The notes beneath the pieces are model-generated. The model was not told where the DNA came from and searched no databases. It saw only the letters and a list, made by a program, of their open reading frames with translations. The translations under genes were made by a program, and so were the position numbers. Shown here one piece after another: positions 34,160 to 42,257 of a DNA stretch of 64,000 bases. The stretch is taken from assembly GCA_004010535.1 (NCBI GenBank), contig RQYE01000002.1, positions 1 through 64,000 on the forward strand, in the 5' to 3' direction. Origin of the DNA: Coriobacteriales bacterium OH1046. Its GTDB lineage: Bacteria; Actinomycetota; Coriobacteriia; Coriobacteriales; Atopobiaceae. Numbering within the stretch: the first letter of the stretch is position 1; every line of letters begins with the position of its first letter.

Positions 34160-35143
34160 TCACGCGTTCTCCTCGAGCGAGATGAGCTTGCGGGCGGTGA
34201 CCAGATCGGTGACGAGGCAGTTCACGTAACCGGACTTGATGGCCGTGCGGATGCCTCGCAGCTTCGCGGGGCCGCCCGCAACGCACAGCACCCGCTCGAT
34301 CTCGGAGAGGCGCTCGAGGGTGATGGCCGTTCTCACGTAGGCCTTGTCGAGTTCGATCTCGCTGCCGTCCTCGCGGAAATAGCGGGTGAGGAGATCGCCC
34401 ACGGCATCCGCCTTGGCAACCGCCTCGCGGTACTCCTCGGAAGCCTCGTTCAGGCTGAACGCATCGCCCGCCTCGTGATAGCGCACGCCGAGTCCCACGA
34501 TGACCGTATCGACCTCGCCCCAATGCTGCATGAGCTCGCCGAACCGGCTTGGGAAGAGCGTGCTCGCGACCTCGTGCTGATCGATGACGATGGGGATGTT
34601 GGTGTAATAGGATCGCGCGCCGAACGCCGATGCGATATTGTCCACGATGGTGTTCGATTGGGTTTGGGGCGAACAGGCGCCCGTCGTGCCGACGGCGGGC
34701 ATGAAGAGGACGTCGTGCGAGAGATGCCCGCGGGGGAGCGTCTTCGACATCGTGTAGAGGGCGGCGCCGAAGCCCAGCGCCACGACCCTGCTCTTCGAGA
34801 GGAAGTCGGGGAGGATGGCGTTCGCCTTAGCGGCGAGGATCTCGTTCATCGGATGGAAGAGCGAGCGCTTGTACTCGGACTCCGATACGTCGGCGATGGC
34901 GACGAACCTCAGTCCGTAGGCGGCGCGGAGGCGCTCCTCGAGATCTTGGACGGTGCGATCGAGGGGGTTCACCACGACGAAGGTCACGATCTTGCGCTCC
35001 TTGGCCTTATCGAGCAGCCGCGAGATATACGAGCGGCTGAACCCCACCTTTTTGGCGATGGCGTCCTGCGGCATCTCGTCGAGGTAGTACATCTTCGCGA
35101 TCTGATAGAGGAGGTAGTCGTCGTTTCCCGTGAAGCTATCCAT
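34160..35143 (-). CDS. SorC/DeoR-type sugar-binding transcriptional regulator
   Basis: A 327-residue regulator. The N-terminal HTH reads YYLDEMPQDAIAKKVGFSRSYISRLLDKAKERKIV (about 19-55), as in SorC-family proteins. The C-terminal domain has the sugar-phosphate-binding landmarks VVALGFGAALYTMSKTL, FMPAVGTTGA, VIVGLGV and CVAGGPAKLRGIRTAIKSGYVNCLVTD. Members respond to phosphorylated sugars. It converges on the alcohol dehydrogenase, so it is the natural candidate to regulate the second PTS operon. No strong ribosome site is seen at the chosen start. Confidence 0.88.
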   Translation of the reverse strand: MDSFTGNDDYLLYQIAKMYYLDEMPQDAIAKKVGFSRSYISRLLDKAKERKIVTFVVVNPLDRTVQDLEERLRAAYGLRFVAIADVSESEYKRSLFHPMNEILAAKANAILPDFLSKSRVVALGFGAALYTMSKTLPRGHLSHDVLFMPAVGTTGACSPQTQSNTIVDNIASAFGARSYYTNIPIVIDQHEVASTLFPSRFGELMQHWGEVDTVIVGLGVRYHEAGDAFSLNEASEEYREAVAKADAVGDLLTRYFREDGSEIELDKAYVRTAITLERLSEIERVLCVAGGPAKLRGIRTAIKSGYVNCLVTDLVTARKLISLEENA

Positions 35144-35406
35144 GAGAATGCCAATCTGTGCGCAATTATGTTCCGCTTAGATATGGTACCTCTGAATCCG
35201 CAGCGATTCATCTCCAGGGCGCATACTGCAGGAAATCTACCATTCGCCGGCCATGCCTCCGTCAACCCCCATCCCCCGCCATTCGCTTACCCCGATCCCC
35301 GCCGCCTCAGCCCATGATCGCCTATCGGCCCATGTGCCTCTATACCCTCGAGTTTTCCAAAAGCAGGCAGGCGCTCTGCGGTTTTCGGCGAGAGGGGCAG
35401 GCGCCC

Positions 35407-36693
35407 TCAGGCCAAGAAGACGATAGGCGCCCCAGAACAGGCGAGCTTGCCGCCGCGCACCTCGATGGGCAGGCCATCGAGCAGGTCGGCATAACTGCCG
35501 TCCGATACATCGACGGCCACCTCCACCGGCTTCCCGCAGAGCGAGAACACGCCGAGGGCGCGTCCCCAAGCGCCTGCGCGCTCAAGCACCGCGACCTCGT
35601 CCTCGTCGTATGCGCGCGCACAGAAGAAGTCATCGCATCCGAGAACCTCATGCTTGATATGGGCGAGCCGCGCCATCAGCGGCGAGAGATCGGTTCCCGT
35701 GTTCCATCCGAGGGGGTCTCGGTCGAAGAGCGAGACCGCGTGATCGGATGCGACTTCCTGGCCGGCGTAGATGAGCGTGGCTCCCTTGAGCAGGTAGATG
35801 AAGGACGTGAGATTCGCCAGATCCAGCCCGCGCCCCAGGCGCGACGCGATGCGCGGCAGATCGTGATTCTCGAGATAACGCAGCTTGTTGAAACCGCGCG
35901 GGTAGACGCTCTCCTGGAAATCGAGGAGGTCGAGGTAGTGGGAGAGGGGTGCGGACCCTTCGATCCACGCATCGAAGACCTCTTGGATGTCGTAGGCGTA
36001 CTCGATATCGAAAGCGGCATAGGCTTCGGTATCGGTGGCGCTGTAGAGGCCGCGACGGCGCATCTCGGCACCGAAGGCGCGGTGCACCGATTCCGCGAGC
36101 CAGATGCAGCCCGGGTGGACCTTCTCGACCTCGGCCCGCGCCCGCTCCCAAAACGCCACCGGCACGAACGAGGCCACGTCGCAGCGGAACCCGTCCACGA
36201 TGCGGGCCCACTGCACGAGCGTGTCGATCTGATAGTCCCAGAGCGCGGGATCGGAGCTGTAGTCGAGGTCGATGATGTCGGTCCAATCGCCCACACGGTT
36301 GCCGGGCGTGCCGTCGGGCCTTTTGTAGAACCATGCAGGATGCCCGTCCCAAAGCACGGAATCGGGGGAGGTGTGGTTGTAGACCACGTCGATCATGCAT
36401 TGCATGCCCTCTCCGTGGATGGCGTCGACGAGAGCCTCGAAATCCGCCAACGTGCCGTATGCGGGGTTGACGGCGCGGTAATCGCGGATGGCATAGGGGC
36501 TGCCGAGCGAACCTTTGCGTGCCTTCTCGCCCAGCGGATGGATCGGCATGAGCCAGATGCAGTCCACGCCGAGTGCGCGGATGCGCGGCAGGTCGTCGAC
36601 GAGCGCGCGGAACGTGCCCTCGGACGTGTGGTTGCGCACGAATACCGAGTAGATGACCATCTGCTGGAGCTTGCCGTTGATTTTATGGGGCAT
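35407..36693 (-). CDS. Cytoplasmic alpha-amylase family enzyme (GH13)
   Basis: A 428-residue glycoside hydrolase family 13 protein without signal peptide. The catalytic residues are Asp in VDGFRCDVASF, Glu in CIWLAESVH and Asp in ENHDLPR; region I is MIDVVYNH. It acts on alpha-1,4-glucosidic bonds of imported maltodextrins. ATG 36693 is preceded by GGGGGAGG, while a longer frame starting at 36894 includes non-protein-like sequence. It lies beside the maltodextrin operon and is transcribed away from it. CG-centred LacI-like motifs occur about 100 bases upstream (for example GCAAGCGTTCC at 36797), so it may belong to the same regulon. Confidence 0.88.
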   Translation of the reverse strand: MPHKINGKLQQMVIYSVFVRNHTSEGTFRALVDDLPRIRALGVDCIWLMPIHPLGEKARKGSLGSPYAIRDYRAVNPAYGTLADFEALVDAIHGEGMQCMIDVVYNHTSPDSVLWDGHPAWFYKRPDGTPGNRVGDWTDIIDLDYSSDPALWDYQIDTLVQWARIVDGFRCDVASFVPVAFWERARAEVEKVHPGCIWLAESVHRAFGAEMRRRGLYSATDTEAYAAFDIEYAYDIQEVFDAWIEGSAPLSHYLDLLDFQESVYPRGFNKLRYLENHDLPRIASRLGRGLDLANLTSFIYLLKGATLIYAGQEVASDHAVSLFDRDPLGWNTGTDLSPLMARLAHIKHEVLGCDDFFCARAYDEDEVAVLERAGAWGRALGVFSLCGKPVEVAVDVSDGSYADLLDGLPIEVRGGKLACSGAPIVFLA

Positions 36694-37237
36694 GCCATCC
36701 TCCCCCAAAAGAAGAGACGGCTGTTGCCGCCTTGAATATGAACCATCGACAAGTATAGCAGCTACCTGCGGTTTCTCAAGTCTAGCGTTTTGGCTTGCAA
36801 GCGTTCCACGCGGTTCTGCAAGGCCCAGCCGGACTGCAACGGGGGAGTTGCCGTTCGGAGAATGCTGCGCTGTTTTCGGATTATCGCCGTGCACTCCAGG
36901 CTATCTTGCCAAAGGAGGAGGATCGGGGTACCGCCTACAGATCTGAGAAGAGAACAGTCGTGAAGAAGCGTATCTGCAGCAGCTCTTCGAGCCAGCCGAA
37001 ATGGGATTAGCGGGAGATCGTTTCCAGCTTCGGCAATCATGGCACGAGGGGCATTGGGTTGGCTGAACTCGAAGCTGGTGTTTGCCGATACCCTCTCGGC
37101 TTACCCCACGGGTGGACGAGAAGCTTTCCTCGCTTGCTACCGTATTAAACTGCATTGAGGCAAATAGATACGATAGAGGCCTCGCGGAGCATCGTTGAGA
37201 ACGATCAACGCTGTCCGTCGCCTGCAACCGGAGGGTA
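36694..37237. other. Intergenic region upstream of the GH13 gene
   Basis: It carries the GH13 promoter region, with two LacI-like motifs (CTAGCGTTTT near 36782 and GCAAGCGTTCC at 36797-36807). From about 36900 to 37237 I find only short open frames with no recognisable domain; some look like decayed coding sequence but none can be assigned. Confidence 0.4.
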
Positions 37238-37870
37238 TGATGCTTAGAAGGAGAGAGAGGGTTCGCCCTCGCAGCGTTTGCTTTTCCATCGGTCCTTTGG
37301 AGTGCGCTATGCGCAGAAGAACCTGCTGCGGGGCGCGATGATGGGCACCCAGAAGACGAGGCCGGCAGCCCGAGAGAGCACGCGAACGGCGAGAACGTGA
37401 TCGGTGTGTTCCTAGTCTCCCTCGATTCATGCTCGTCGGAAACCCCGATAAACATACCGGGCGGTATGAGCGGCGGGCGGGACAACGTGTTTTTCGTCGT
37501 TCTGGATTCCGGGAAAACGATAACGATGGGGACGGGCGGAGAATACGCGTTCTATGACTCGGTTCTGTACAACAGCAACTATACGGCGTGCCAGAACCTC
37601 ACCGACCTGTACTATGAGCTCATCCAGCAACGAGGGGTAGGAGAAGCGCGCTCGGCTGGATTCAGGGCGGTTTCATCGACCGCTGCATCGGTTGCTCGGG
37701 CGCATGCGCGTCCAAATCATTAGGATGGAGGTGCGGCACCGCCACCGCCCTACGCATGAAATCGGAGCAGCTCGCCGGTGAACGCGTGGCTGGCTTCGCC
37801 CCGTGCCCTGCCCTGTCGTTCATCGTGAAAGCGAGCCCCTGCAGGATGCGAGCAATGCCGTTTGCCGGTT
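37238..37870 (+). pseudogene. Broken gene for a putative secreted protein of unknown family
   Basis: A protein-like frame ending at 37723 reads FALAAFAFPSVLWSALCAEE (signal-peptide-like), then a charged linker, then VIGVFLVSLDSCSSETPINIPG, VFFVVLDSGKTITMGTGGEYAFYDSVLYNSN and LTDLYYELIQQ. No start codon precedes the signal-like part in that frame: the only ATG pair with a ribosome-site-like context (37239-37243) is in a different frame that stops at 37340, so one base appears to have been gained or lost near 37260. After LIQQRG a second shift is likely, since another frame continues GWIQGGFIDRCIGCSGACASKS. I do not recognise the family. Confidence 0.4.
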
Positions 37871-37888
37871 AAACGGCAACGCTCGCAG

Positions 37889-37917
37889 GATACAAGTAGC
37901 ATTCCTTGTACTATAAT
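37889..37917 (+). promoter_or_regulatory. Candidate promoter of the maltodextrin operon
   Basis: TATAAT (37912-37917) lies 17 bases after GATACA (37889-37894). The -10 element is perfect, the -35 weak. It sits just before the operator array, which would overlap the transcript start. Confidence 0.5.
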
Positions 37918-37943
37918 CCTCCCTAACAGGTCATTATTGATAT

Positions 37944-37991
37944 GGAAGCGTTTCCAGTAACGCTACCAGTAGCGCTACCAGTAACGTTACC
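37944..37991. promoter_or_regulatory. Four tandem 12-bp LacI-type operator palindromes
   Basis: Four adjoining 12-base units: GGAAGCGTTTCC (37944), AGTAACGCTACC (37956), AGTAGCGCTACC (37968) and AGTAACGTTACC (37980). Each is a CG-centred palindrome of the kind bound by LacI-family proteins. They lie directly downstream of the promoter and 38 bases before the lacI-family gene, so the regulator very likely controls itself and the transport operon. Confidence 0.8.
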
Positions 37992-38029
37992 GTCCCTTAT
38001 CGCGCCCGTCTCATCTTCAAAGGAGACCC

Positions 38030-39070
38030 ATGGCAACCATCAAGGACATTGCAGCATATTGCAACGTTGCCGTGAGTACCGTGTCGCGTGTGCTCAACGA
38101 CCACCCTGATGTGAGCGACGATACCCGCGAGAGGGTTCTCAGCGCTGCGCGCAACCTCCACTACGTTCCCAACAGCAGCGCCCGCGACCTTGCCCACCAG
38201 CAGACCGACTCCATCGGCCTCGTGGTGCGCGGTGCCGAGAACCCCTTCTTCACGCCCATCATCCGCGCCATCGAGCACAGCTGCGAGGACAAGGGCTATT
38301 CGATGTCCCTCCACCAGATTCCTACAGGCGCCGACGAGGTGGGCGAAGGAGCCAGGCTCGTGCAGTCCAAGCGGCTCAAGGGCCTTATCCTGCTCGGCGG
38401 TCGCTATGACTACACCGGCGAAGAGGTTTCGACGCTCGGCGTTCCCTTCATATGCTGCAGCTATACCAACCACTTCGGCGATCTCGACCCCGCGTCCTTC
38501 TCGTCGGTCTCCATCGATGACAAGACCGAGGCGTATCGCGCAACCGAGCTGCTTATCGAGCGCGGGCACAGCAGGATCGCCGCTCTGCTCGACTCCATAC
38601 ACGACCGCTCCATCAGCGAGCGCCGTTACCGCGGCTACTGCGCGGCCCTCGCCGATGCCGGGATCCCCCTTGATGAGGGGCTCGTATGCCAGACCATCGA
38701 TTTTACGATGGAGGCCGCATACAAGCGCACGATCCGCCTGCTCGAGGAGCGCCCCGATGTCACGGCCCTCTTCTCGGTTGCCGATTCCATGGCTATCGCC
38801 GCCATGAAGGCGATCTCCGATGCGGGCCGTTCCGTACCGCAAGACATCTCGATCATCGCCATCGATGGCATCGAGATGTCGCTCTATACCACGCCTACGC
38901 TCACCACGCTTGTCCAGCCGCAAGCGCTGATGGGCGAGAAGGCTGTGGAGATCTTGGTTGACGTGCTGGACGGCAAGGCTCCCTGCAGCCACGTCCGGCT
39001 TGAGACGACCCTGAGGCCCGGGGGCACCGTGGACCGCTTACATCCGCAGACTTGGCGTGAAGGACGCTGA
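38030..39070 (+). CDS. LacI-family transcriptional regulator of maltodextrin genes
   Basis: A 346-residue regulator. The N-terminal HTH is TIKDIAAYCNVAVSTVSRVLNDHPDVSDDTRERVLSAA, and the hinge is YVPNSSARDLA. The periplasmic-binding-like effector domain (about 62-335) begins TDSIGLVVRGAENPFFTPII and contains FSVADSMAIAAMKAISDAG and IIAIDGIEMS. AAAGGAGA precedes the ATG. It heads the maltodextrin operon (22 bases to the binding-protein gene) and sits behind the four tandem operators. The inducer is probably maltose or a maltodextrin, by context. Confidence 0.93.
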   Translation: MATIKDIAAYCNVAVSTVSRVLNDHPDVSDDTRERVLSAARNLHYVPNSSARDLAHQQTDSIGLVVRGAENPFFTPIIRAIEHSCEDKGYSMSLHQIPTGADEVGEGARLVQSKRLKGLILLGGRYDYTGEEVSTLGVPFICCSYTNHFGDLDPASFSSVSIDDKTEAYRATELLIERGHSRIAALLDSIHDRSISERRYRGYCAALADAGIPLDEGLVCQTIDFTMEAAYKRTIRLLEERPDVTALFSVADSMAIAAMKAISDAGRSVPQDISIIAIDGIEMSLYTTPTLTTLVQPQALMGEKAVEILVDVLDGKAPCSHVRLETTLRPGGTVDRLHPQTWREGR

Positions 39071-39092
39071 GCGAAGACAGGAGGAGTTTGTT

Positions 39093-40409
39093 ATGAGCAC
39101 CAATCTTTCCCGTAGGGCCTTTCTGGGCACCACCGGCCTCATGGCCGCAACGCTCGCCGCATGCAACAACGGCGGCGAGGGAGGCGGAGAGGGGGGCGGC
39201 AGCTCTGCCGCTGCCGGCTCCGTGTACTGGCTGAACTTCAAGCCCGAGCTCGATGAGACGCTCCAGGCCTTGGCCGGCACCTACACCGAGTCCACCGGCG
39301 TACCCGTGAAGGTCGTCACCGCCGCATCCGGGACCTACAACCAGACCCTGATCGCCGAGATGGACAAGTCCGAGGCCCCGACCCTCTTCGTCATCGGCAA
39401 TGCCGCCGGCGTCAAGGAGTGGGGCGACCATGCGCTCGACCTCAAGGGCAGCGCCATCGAGTCCGAGCTTTCCACCGACGCCTACAACCTGTACGATGAG
39501 GCCGGCAAGCTCGTCTCCATGGGCTACTGCTACGAGTGCTACGGCATCGTCGCCAACACCGACCTCATCGAGAAGGCCGGCCACAGCGTCGATGACATCA
39601 AGGACTTCGCGTCCCTGAAGACCGTCGTCGAGGATATCCATGCCCGCGCCGCCGAGCTGGGCTTCGACGCCTTCGTTGCTACCGACATGGACGATTCTTC
39701 CAACTGGCGCGTCACCGGCCACCTCGCCAACCTCGAGTACTACTACGAGGCTCGTGACGCCGGCGGTTGGACCGAGTGCCCCGCCGAGCTCAAAGGCACC
39801 TATATGGAGAACTACAAGAACCTCTACGATCTCATGATCAACAACTCCATCGTCGAGCCCACCGCGCTGGCCACCGGTGGCCATGACCCCGCGAACCAGT
39901 TCACCAGCGGCCAGGCCGCGTTCTTCCTCACCGGCTCCTGGGACTACACGGGCATCTCAGCCGCCCAGCCGAACGTCAAGATGCTCCCGTACTACTGCGG
40001 CGTTGCCGGCGAGGAGAAGGCCGGGCTGAACTGCGGCACCGAGAACTGCTGGGCCGTCAACGCCAACGCATCCGAGGAGAACCAGAAGGCCACCATGGAC
40101 TTCATGGTGTGGCTGGTCTCCGATCCCGACGCCTCCGCCAAACTGGTCGAGCAGCTCGGCATCATGCCGTACAAGAATTCCGCGCCGTCCACCAACGGCT
40201 TCCTGAACGATGCCGCCTCCTACACTGATATGGGCTGCTATGTCCTCGACTGGGTCACCACCTACCAGCCCAACGTCGACCAGTACCGCGCCGCCTTGGT
40301 CTCCGCGCTCAACGCCTACAACGCCGACCAGTCGGACGCCAACTGGGAGAAGGTCCGTACTGCCTTCGTCGATGGCTGGGCGACCCAGTACAAGGCTGCC
40401 AACGCCTAA
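39093..40409 (+). CDS. Maltodextrin ABC transporter, substrate-binding lipoprotein
   Basis: A 438-residue extracellular binding protein. The N-terminus has a twin-arginine-like SRRAFLGTTGLMAATLAAC with a lipobox (Cys about 28) followed by a Gly-rich linker. The rest is a family 1 carbohydrate-binding protein: PTLFVIGNAAGVKEWGD, a FFLTGSWDYTGIS motif typical of family 1, and PYKNSAP near the end. AGGAGGAG precedes the ATG at 39093. A strong hairpin follows before the permease genes, as is common where the binding protein is made in excess. Confidence 0.92.
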   Translation: MSTNLSRRAFLGTTGLMAATLAACNNGGEGGGEGGGSSAAAGSVYWLNFKPELDETLQALAGTYTESTGVPVKVVTAASGTYNQTLIAEMDKSEAPTLFVIGNAAGVKEWGDHALDLKGSAIESELSTDAYNLYDEAGKLVSMGYCYECYGIVANTDLIEKAGHSVDDIKDFASLKTVVEDIHARAAELGFDAFVATDMDDSSNWRVTGHLANLEYYYEARDAGGWTECPAELKGTYMENYKNLYDLMINNSIVEPTALATGGHDPANQFTSGQAAFFLTGSWDYTGISAAQPNVKMLPYYCGVAGEEKAGLNCGTENCWAVNANASEENQKATMDFMVWLVSDPDASAKLVEQLGIMPYKNSAPSTNGFLNDAASYTDMGCYVLDWVTTYQPNVDQYRAALVSALNAYNADQSDANWEKVRTAFVDGWATQYKAANA

Positions 40410-40432
40410 AGATCCGCTCCGTCCGTTGCCAT

Positions 40433-40470
40433 AACCGGGACGGGCGGGCGGAGTTCCGCCCGCCCCGGTT
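40433..40470 (+). terminator. Intercistronic hairpin after the binding-protein gene
   Basis: A 15-base stem (40433-40447 with 40456-40470, one mismatch) is followed only by CATATCAA, no T-run. It probably protects or partly terminates the upstream mRNA, giving more binding protein than permease. Confidence 0.55.
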
Positions 40471-40500
40471 CATATCAAGGTGAAAGGAGTTGACACGAGC

Positions 40501-41394
40501 ATGGCATCAACCAAGAATTCCATCAGGAGCGCTACCCGGCGTTGGTCGTGGCTGTTCCTCGGCCCCGTCGTCGCGGCGTTCATCATCGGCTTCGTTTGGC
40601 CTTTCTTCCAGGGCATCTACCTGTCGTTCTGCAGATTCAAGCTCATCTCCGACGCGCAGCTCACCGGTCTTGACAACTACGGCCAGGCGCTTGCGGATAT
40701 CAGCTTCCAGCATTCGTTCTGGTATACGGCGCTCACTGCGGTGGTGAGCCTCGTGCTCATCAACGTGCTTGCCTTCATGGTGGCCTACGTGCTCACCCAG
40801 AACATCAAGGGCTCGAACCTGTTCCGCACGGTGTTCTTCATGCCCAACCTCATCGGCGGCATCGTGCTGGGCTACATCTGGTCGATGATCTTCGACGGCA
40901 TCCTCGCCGCCTACAACACCTCGATCCTCCTGAATACCACCTACGGTTTCTGGGGTCTCATCATCCTCATGTGCTGGCAGCAGGTCGGCTACATGATGAT
41001 CATCTACATCGCGGGCCTGCAGGCCGTGCCCGAGGATATGCTCGAGGCTGCCAAGATCGACGGTGCCACCAAGTGGCAGACCCTGTTCAAGGTCACCATC
41101 CCCAACGTCATGCCCTCGATCACCATCTGCATGTTCCTCTCGCTCACCAACGGCTTCAAGCTGTTCGACCAGAACCTCGCGCTGACGGGCGGCCTTCCCT
41201 ATATCATCCAACCCGACGGCTCGACGGTGAACACCACCGAGATGCTGGCCTTGAACATCTACAACACCTTCTACACCGCAGGTGCCGGTGTACGCGGCGT
41301 AGCCCAGGCCAAGGCCGTCATCTTCTTCATCTTGGTTGCCGGCCTCGGACTCGCCCAACTTGCCTATACGCGCAGGCGGGAGGTGCAGCAATGA
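40501..41394 (+). CDS. Maltodextrin ABC transporter permease (MalF type)
   Basis: A 297-residue membrane protein with six helices. The EAA loop, which contacts the ATPase, reads EAAKIDGATKWQTLFKVTIPNVMPS. It starts at ATG 40501; an in-frame GTG at 40480 overlaps the AAAGGAG ribosome site. Its stop overlaps the start of the next permease (ATGA). Confidence 0.93.
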   Translation: MASTKNSIRSATRRWSWLFLGPVVAAFIIGFVWPFFQGIYLSFCRFKLISDAQLTGLDNYGQALADISFQHSFWYTALTAVVSLVLINVLAFMVAYVLTQNIKGSNLFRTVFFMPNLIGGIVLGYIWSMIFDGILAAYNTSILLNTTYGFWGLIILMCWQQVGYMMIIYIAGLQAVPEDMLEAAKIDGATKWQTLFKVTIPNVMPSITICMFLSLTNGFKLFDQNLALTGGLPYIIQPDGSTVNTTEMLALNIYNTFYTAGAGVRGVAQAKAVIFFILVAGLGLAQLAYTRRREVQQ

Positions 41395-42254
41395 TGAACA
41401 AGGAGCAGACCCTCGCGGCCGAGCAGCGTCGCAAGACCATCCTGTCAGCGGTGCTCGCCGTTATCTGCGTCATCTACGTCCTGCCCGTGGTCGCCGTGGT
41501 CATCAATTCGTTCAAGCAGAACACCTTCGTCAAGACCGAGACGTTCGCGCTCCCCACCGAGCAGAGCTATGCGGGTTTCGACAACTTCATCACGGGTATG
41601 ACCTTCGGTAACTATCCGTTCGCGAGCTCCGTGCTCTACAGTACGGTCATCACCATCTTGTCTACCGCGCTCATCCTGATCTTCTGCTCGATGGCGGCGT
41701 GGTATATCGCACGTGTTAGCTCCAAGTTCTGCAAGATCATCTACTACCTCTGCGTCTTCTCGATGGTCGTGCCGTTCCAGATGGTCATGTTCACCCTCTC
41801 GAAGACGGCCGATGCCCTGAAGCTCAACACGCCGTGGACGATTCCCATCGTCTATCTGGGTTTCGGCGCTGGTCTCGCCATCTTCATGTTCGTGGGCTTC
41901 GTCAAGTCGATCCCGCTCGAGATAGAGGAGGCGGCCGCCATCGACGGCTGCGGTCCCGTCCGCACGTTCTTCTCGGTGGTGCTGCCCATGCTCAAACCCA
42001 CGCTCATCTCGGTGGGCATCCTCGAGATCATGTGGGTGTGGAACGACTATCTGCTGCCGGTGCTCGTGCTCGACATCAACCAGTACCGCACGATCCCCAT
42101 CCACATCCAGTACCTCAAGGGCAGCTACGGCACGGTCGATCTGGGAGCCACGATGGCGCTCATCCTGTTGTCGATCATCCCGGTCATCGCCTTCTACCTT
42201 GCCGCGCAGAAGCACATCATCAAGGGTGTCGCTGCCGGCGCCGTGAAAGGCTAG
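41391..42254 (+). CDS. Maltodextrin ABC transporter permease (MalG type)
   Basis: A 287-residue membrane protein with six helices and the EAA loop EEAAAIDGCGPVRTFFSVVLPMLKP. It begins MMNKEQTLAAEQRRKTILSAV. It is translationally coupled to MalF and followed by the 4-alpha-glucanotransferase gene after 3 bases. The two permeases form the channel energised by the MsmX-type ATPase at 43748. Confidence 0.93.
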   Translation: MMNKEQTLAAEQRRKTILSAVLAVICVIYVLPVVAVVINSFKQNTFVKTETFALPTEQSYAGFDNFITGMTFGNYPFASSVLYSTVITILSTALILIFCSMAAWYIARVSSKFCKIIYYLCVFSMVVPFQMVMFTLSKTADALKLNTPWTIPIVYLGFGAGLAIFMFVGFVKSIPLEIEEAAAIDGCGPVRTFFSVVLPMLKPTLISVGILEIMWVWNDYLLPVLVLDINQYRTIPIHIQYLKGSYGTVDLGATMALILLSIIPVIAFYLAAQKHIIKGVAAGAVKG

Positions 42255-42257
42255 GCC

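Noticed and set aside
37397-37723. Intact 108-residue gene starting at GTG 37397
   Set aside because: The same frame continues upstream with signal-peptide-like sequence and no ribosome site precedes the GTG, so it is part of a longer broken gene.
38686-38961. Small gene inside the LacI-family regulator
   Set aside because: An alternative-frame shadow without ribosome site or conserved content.
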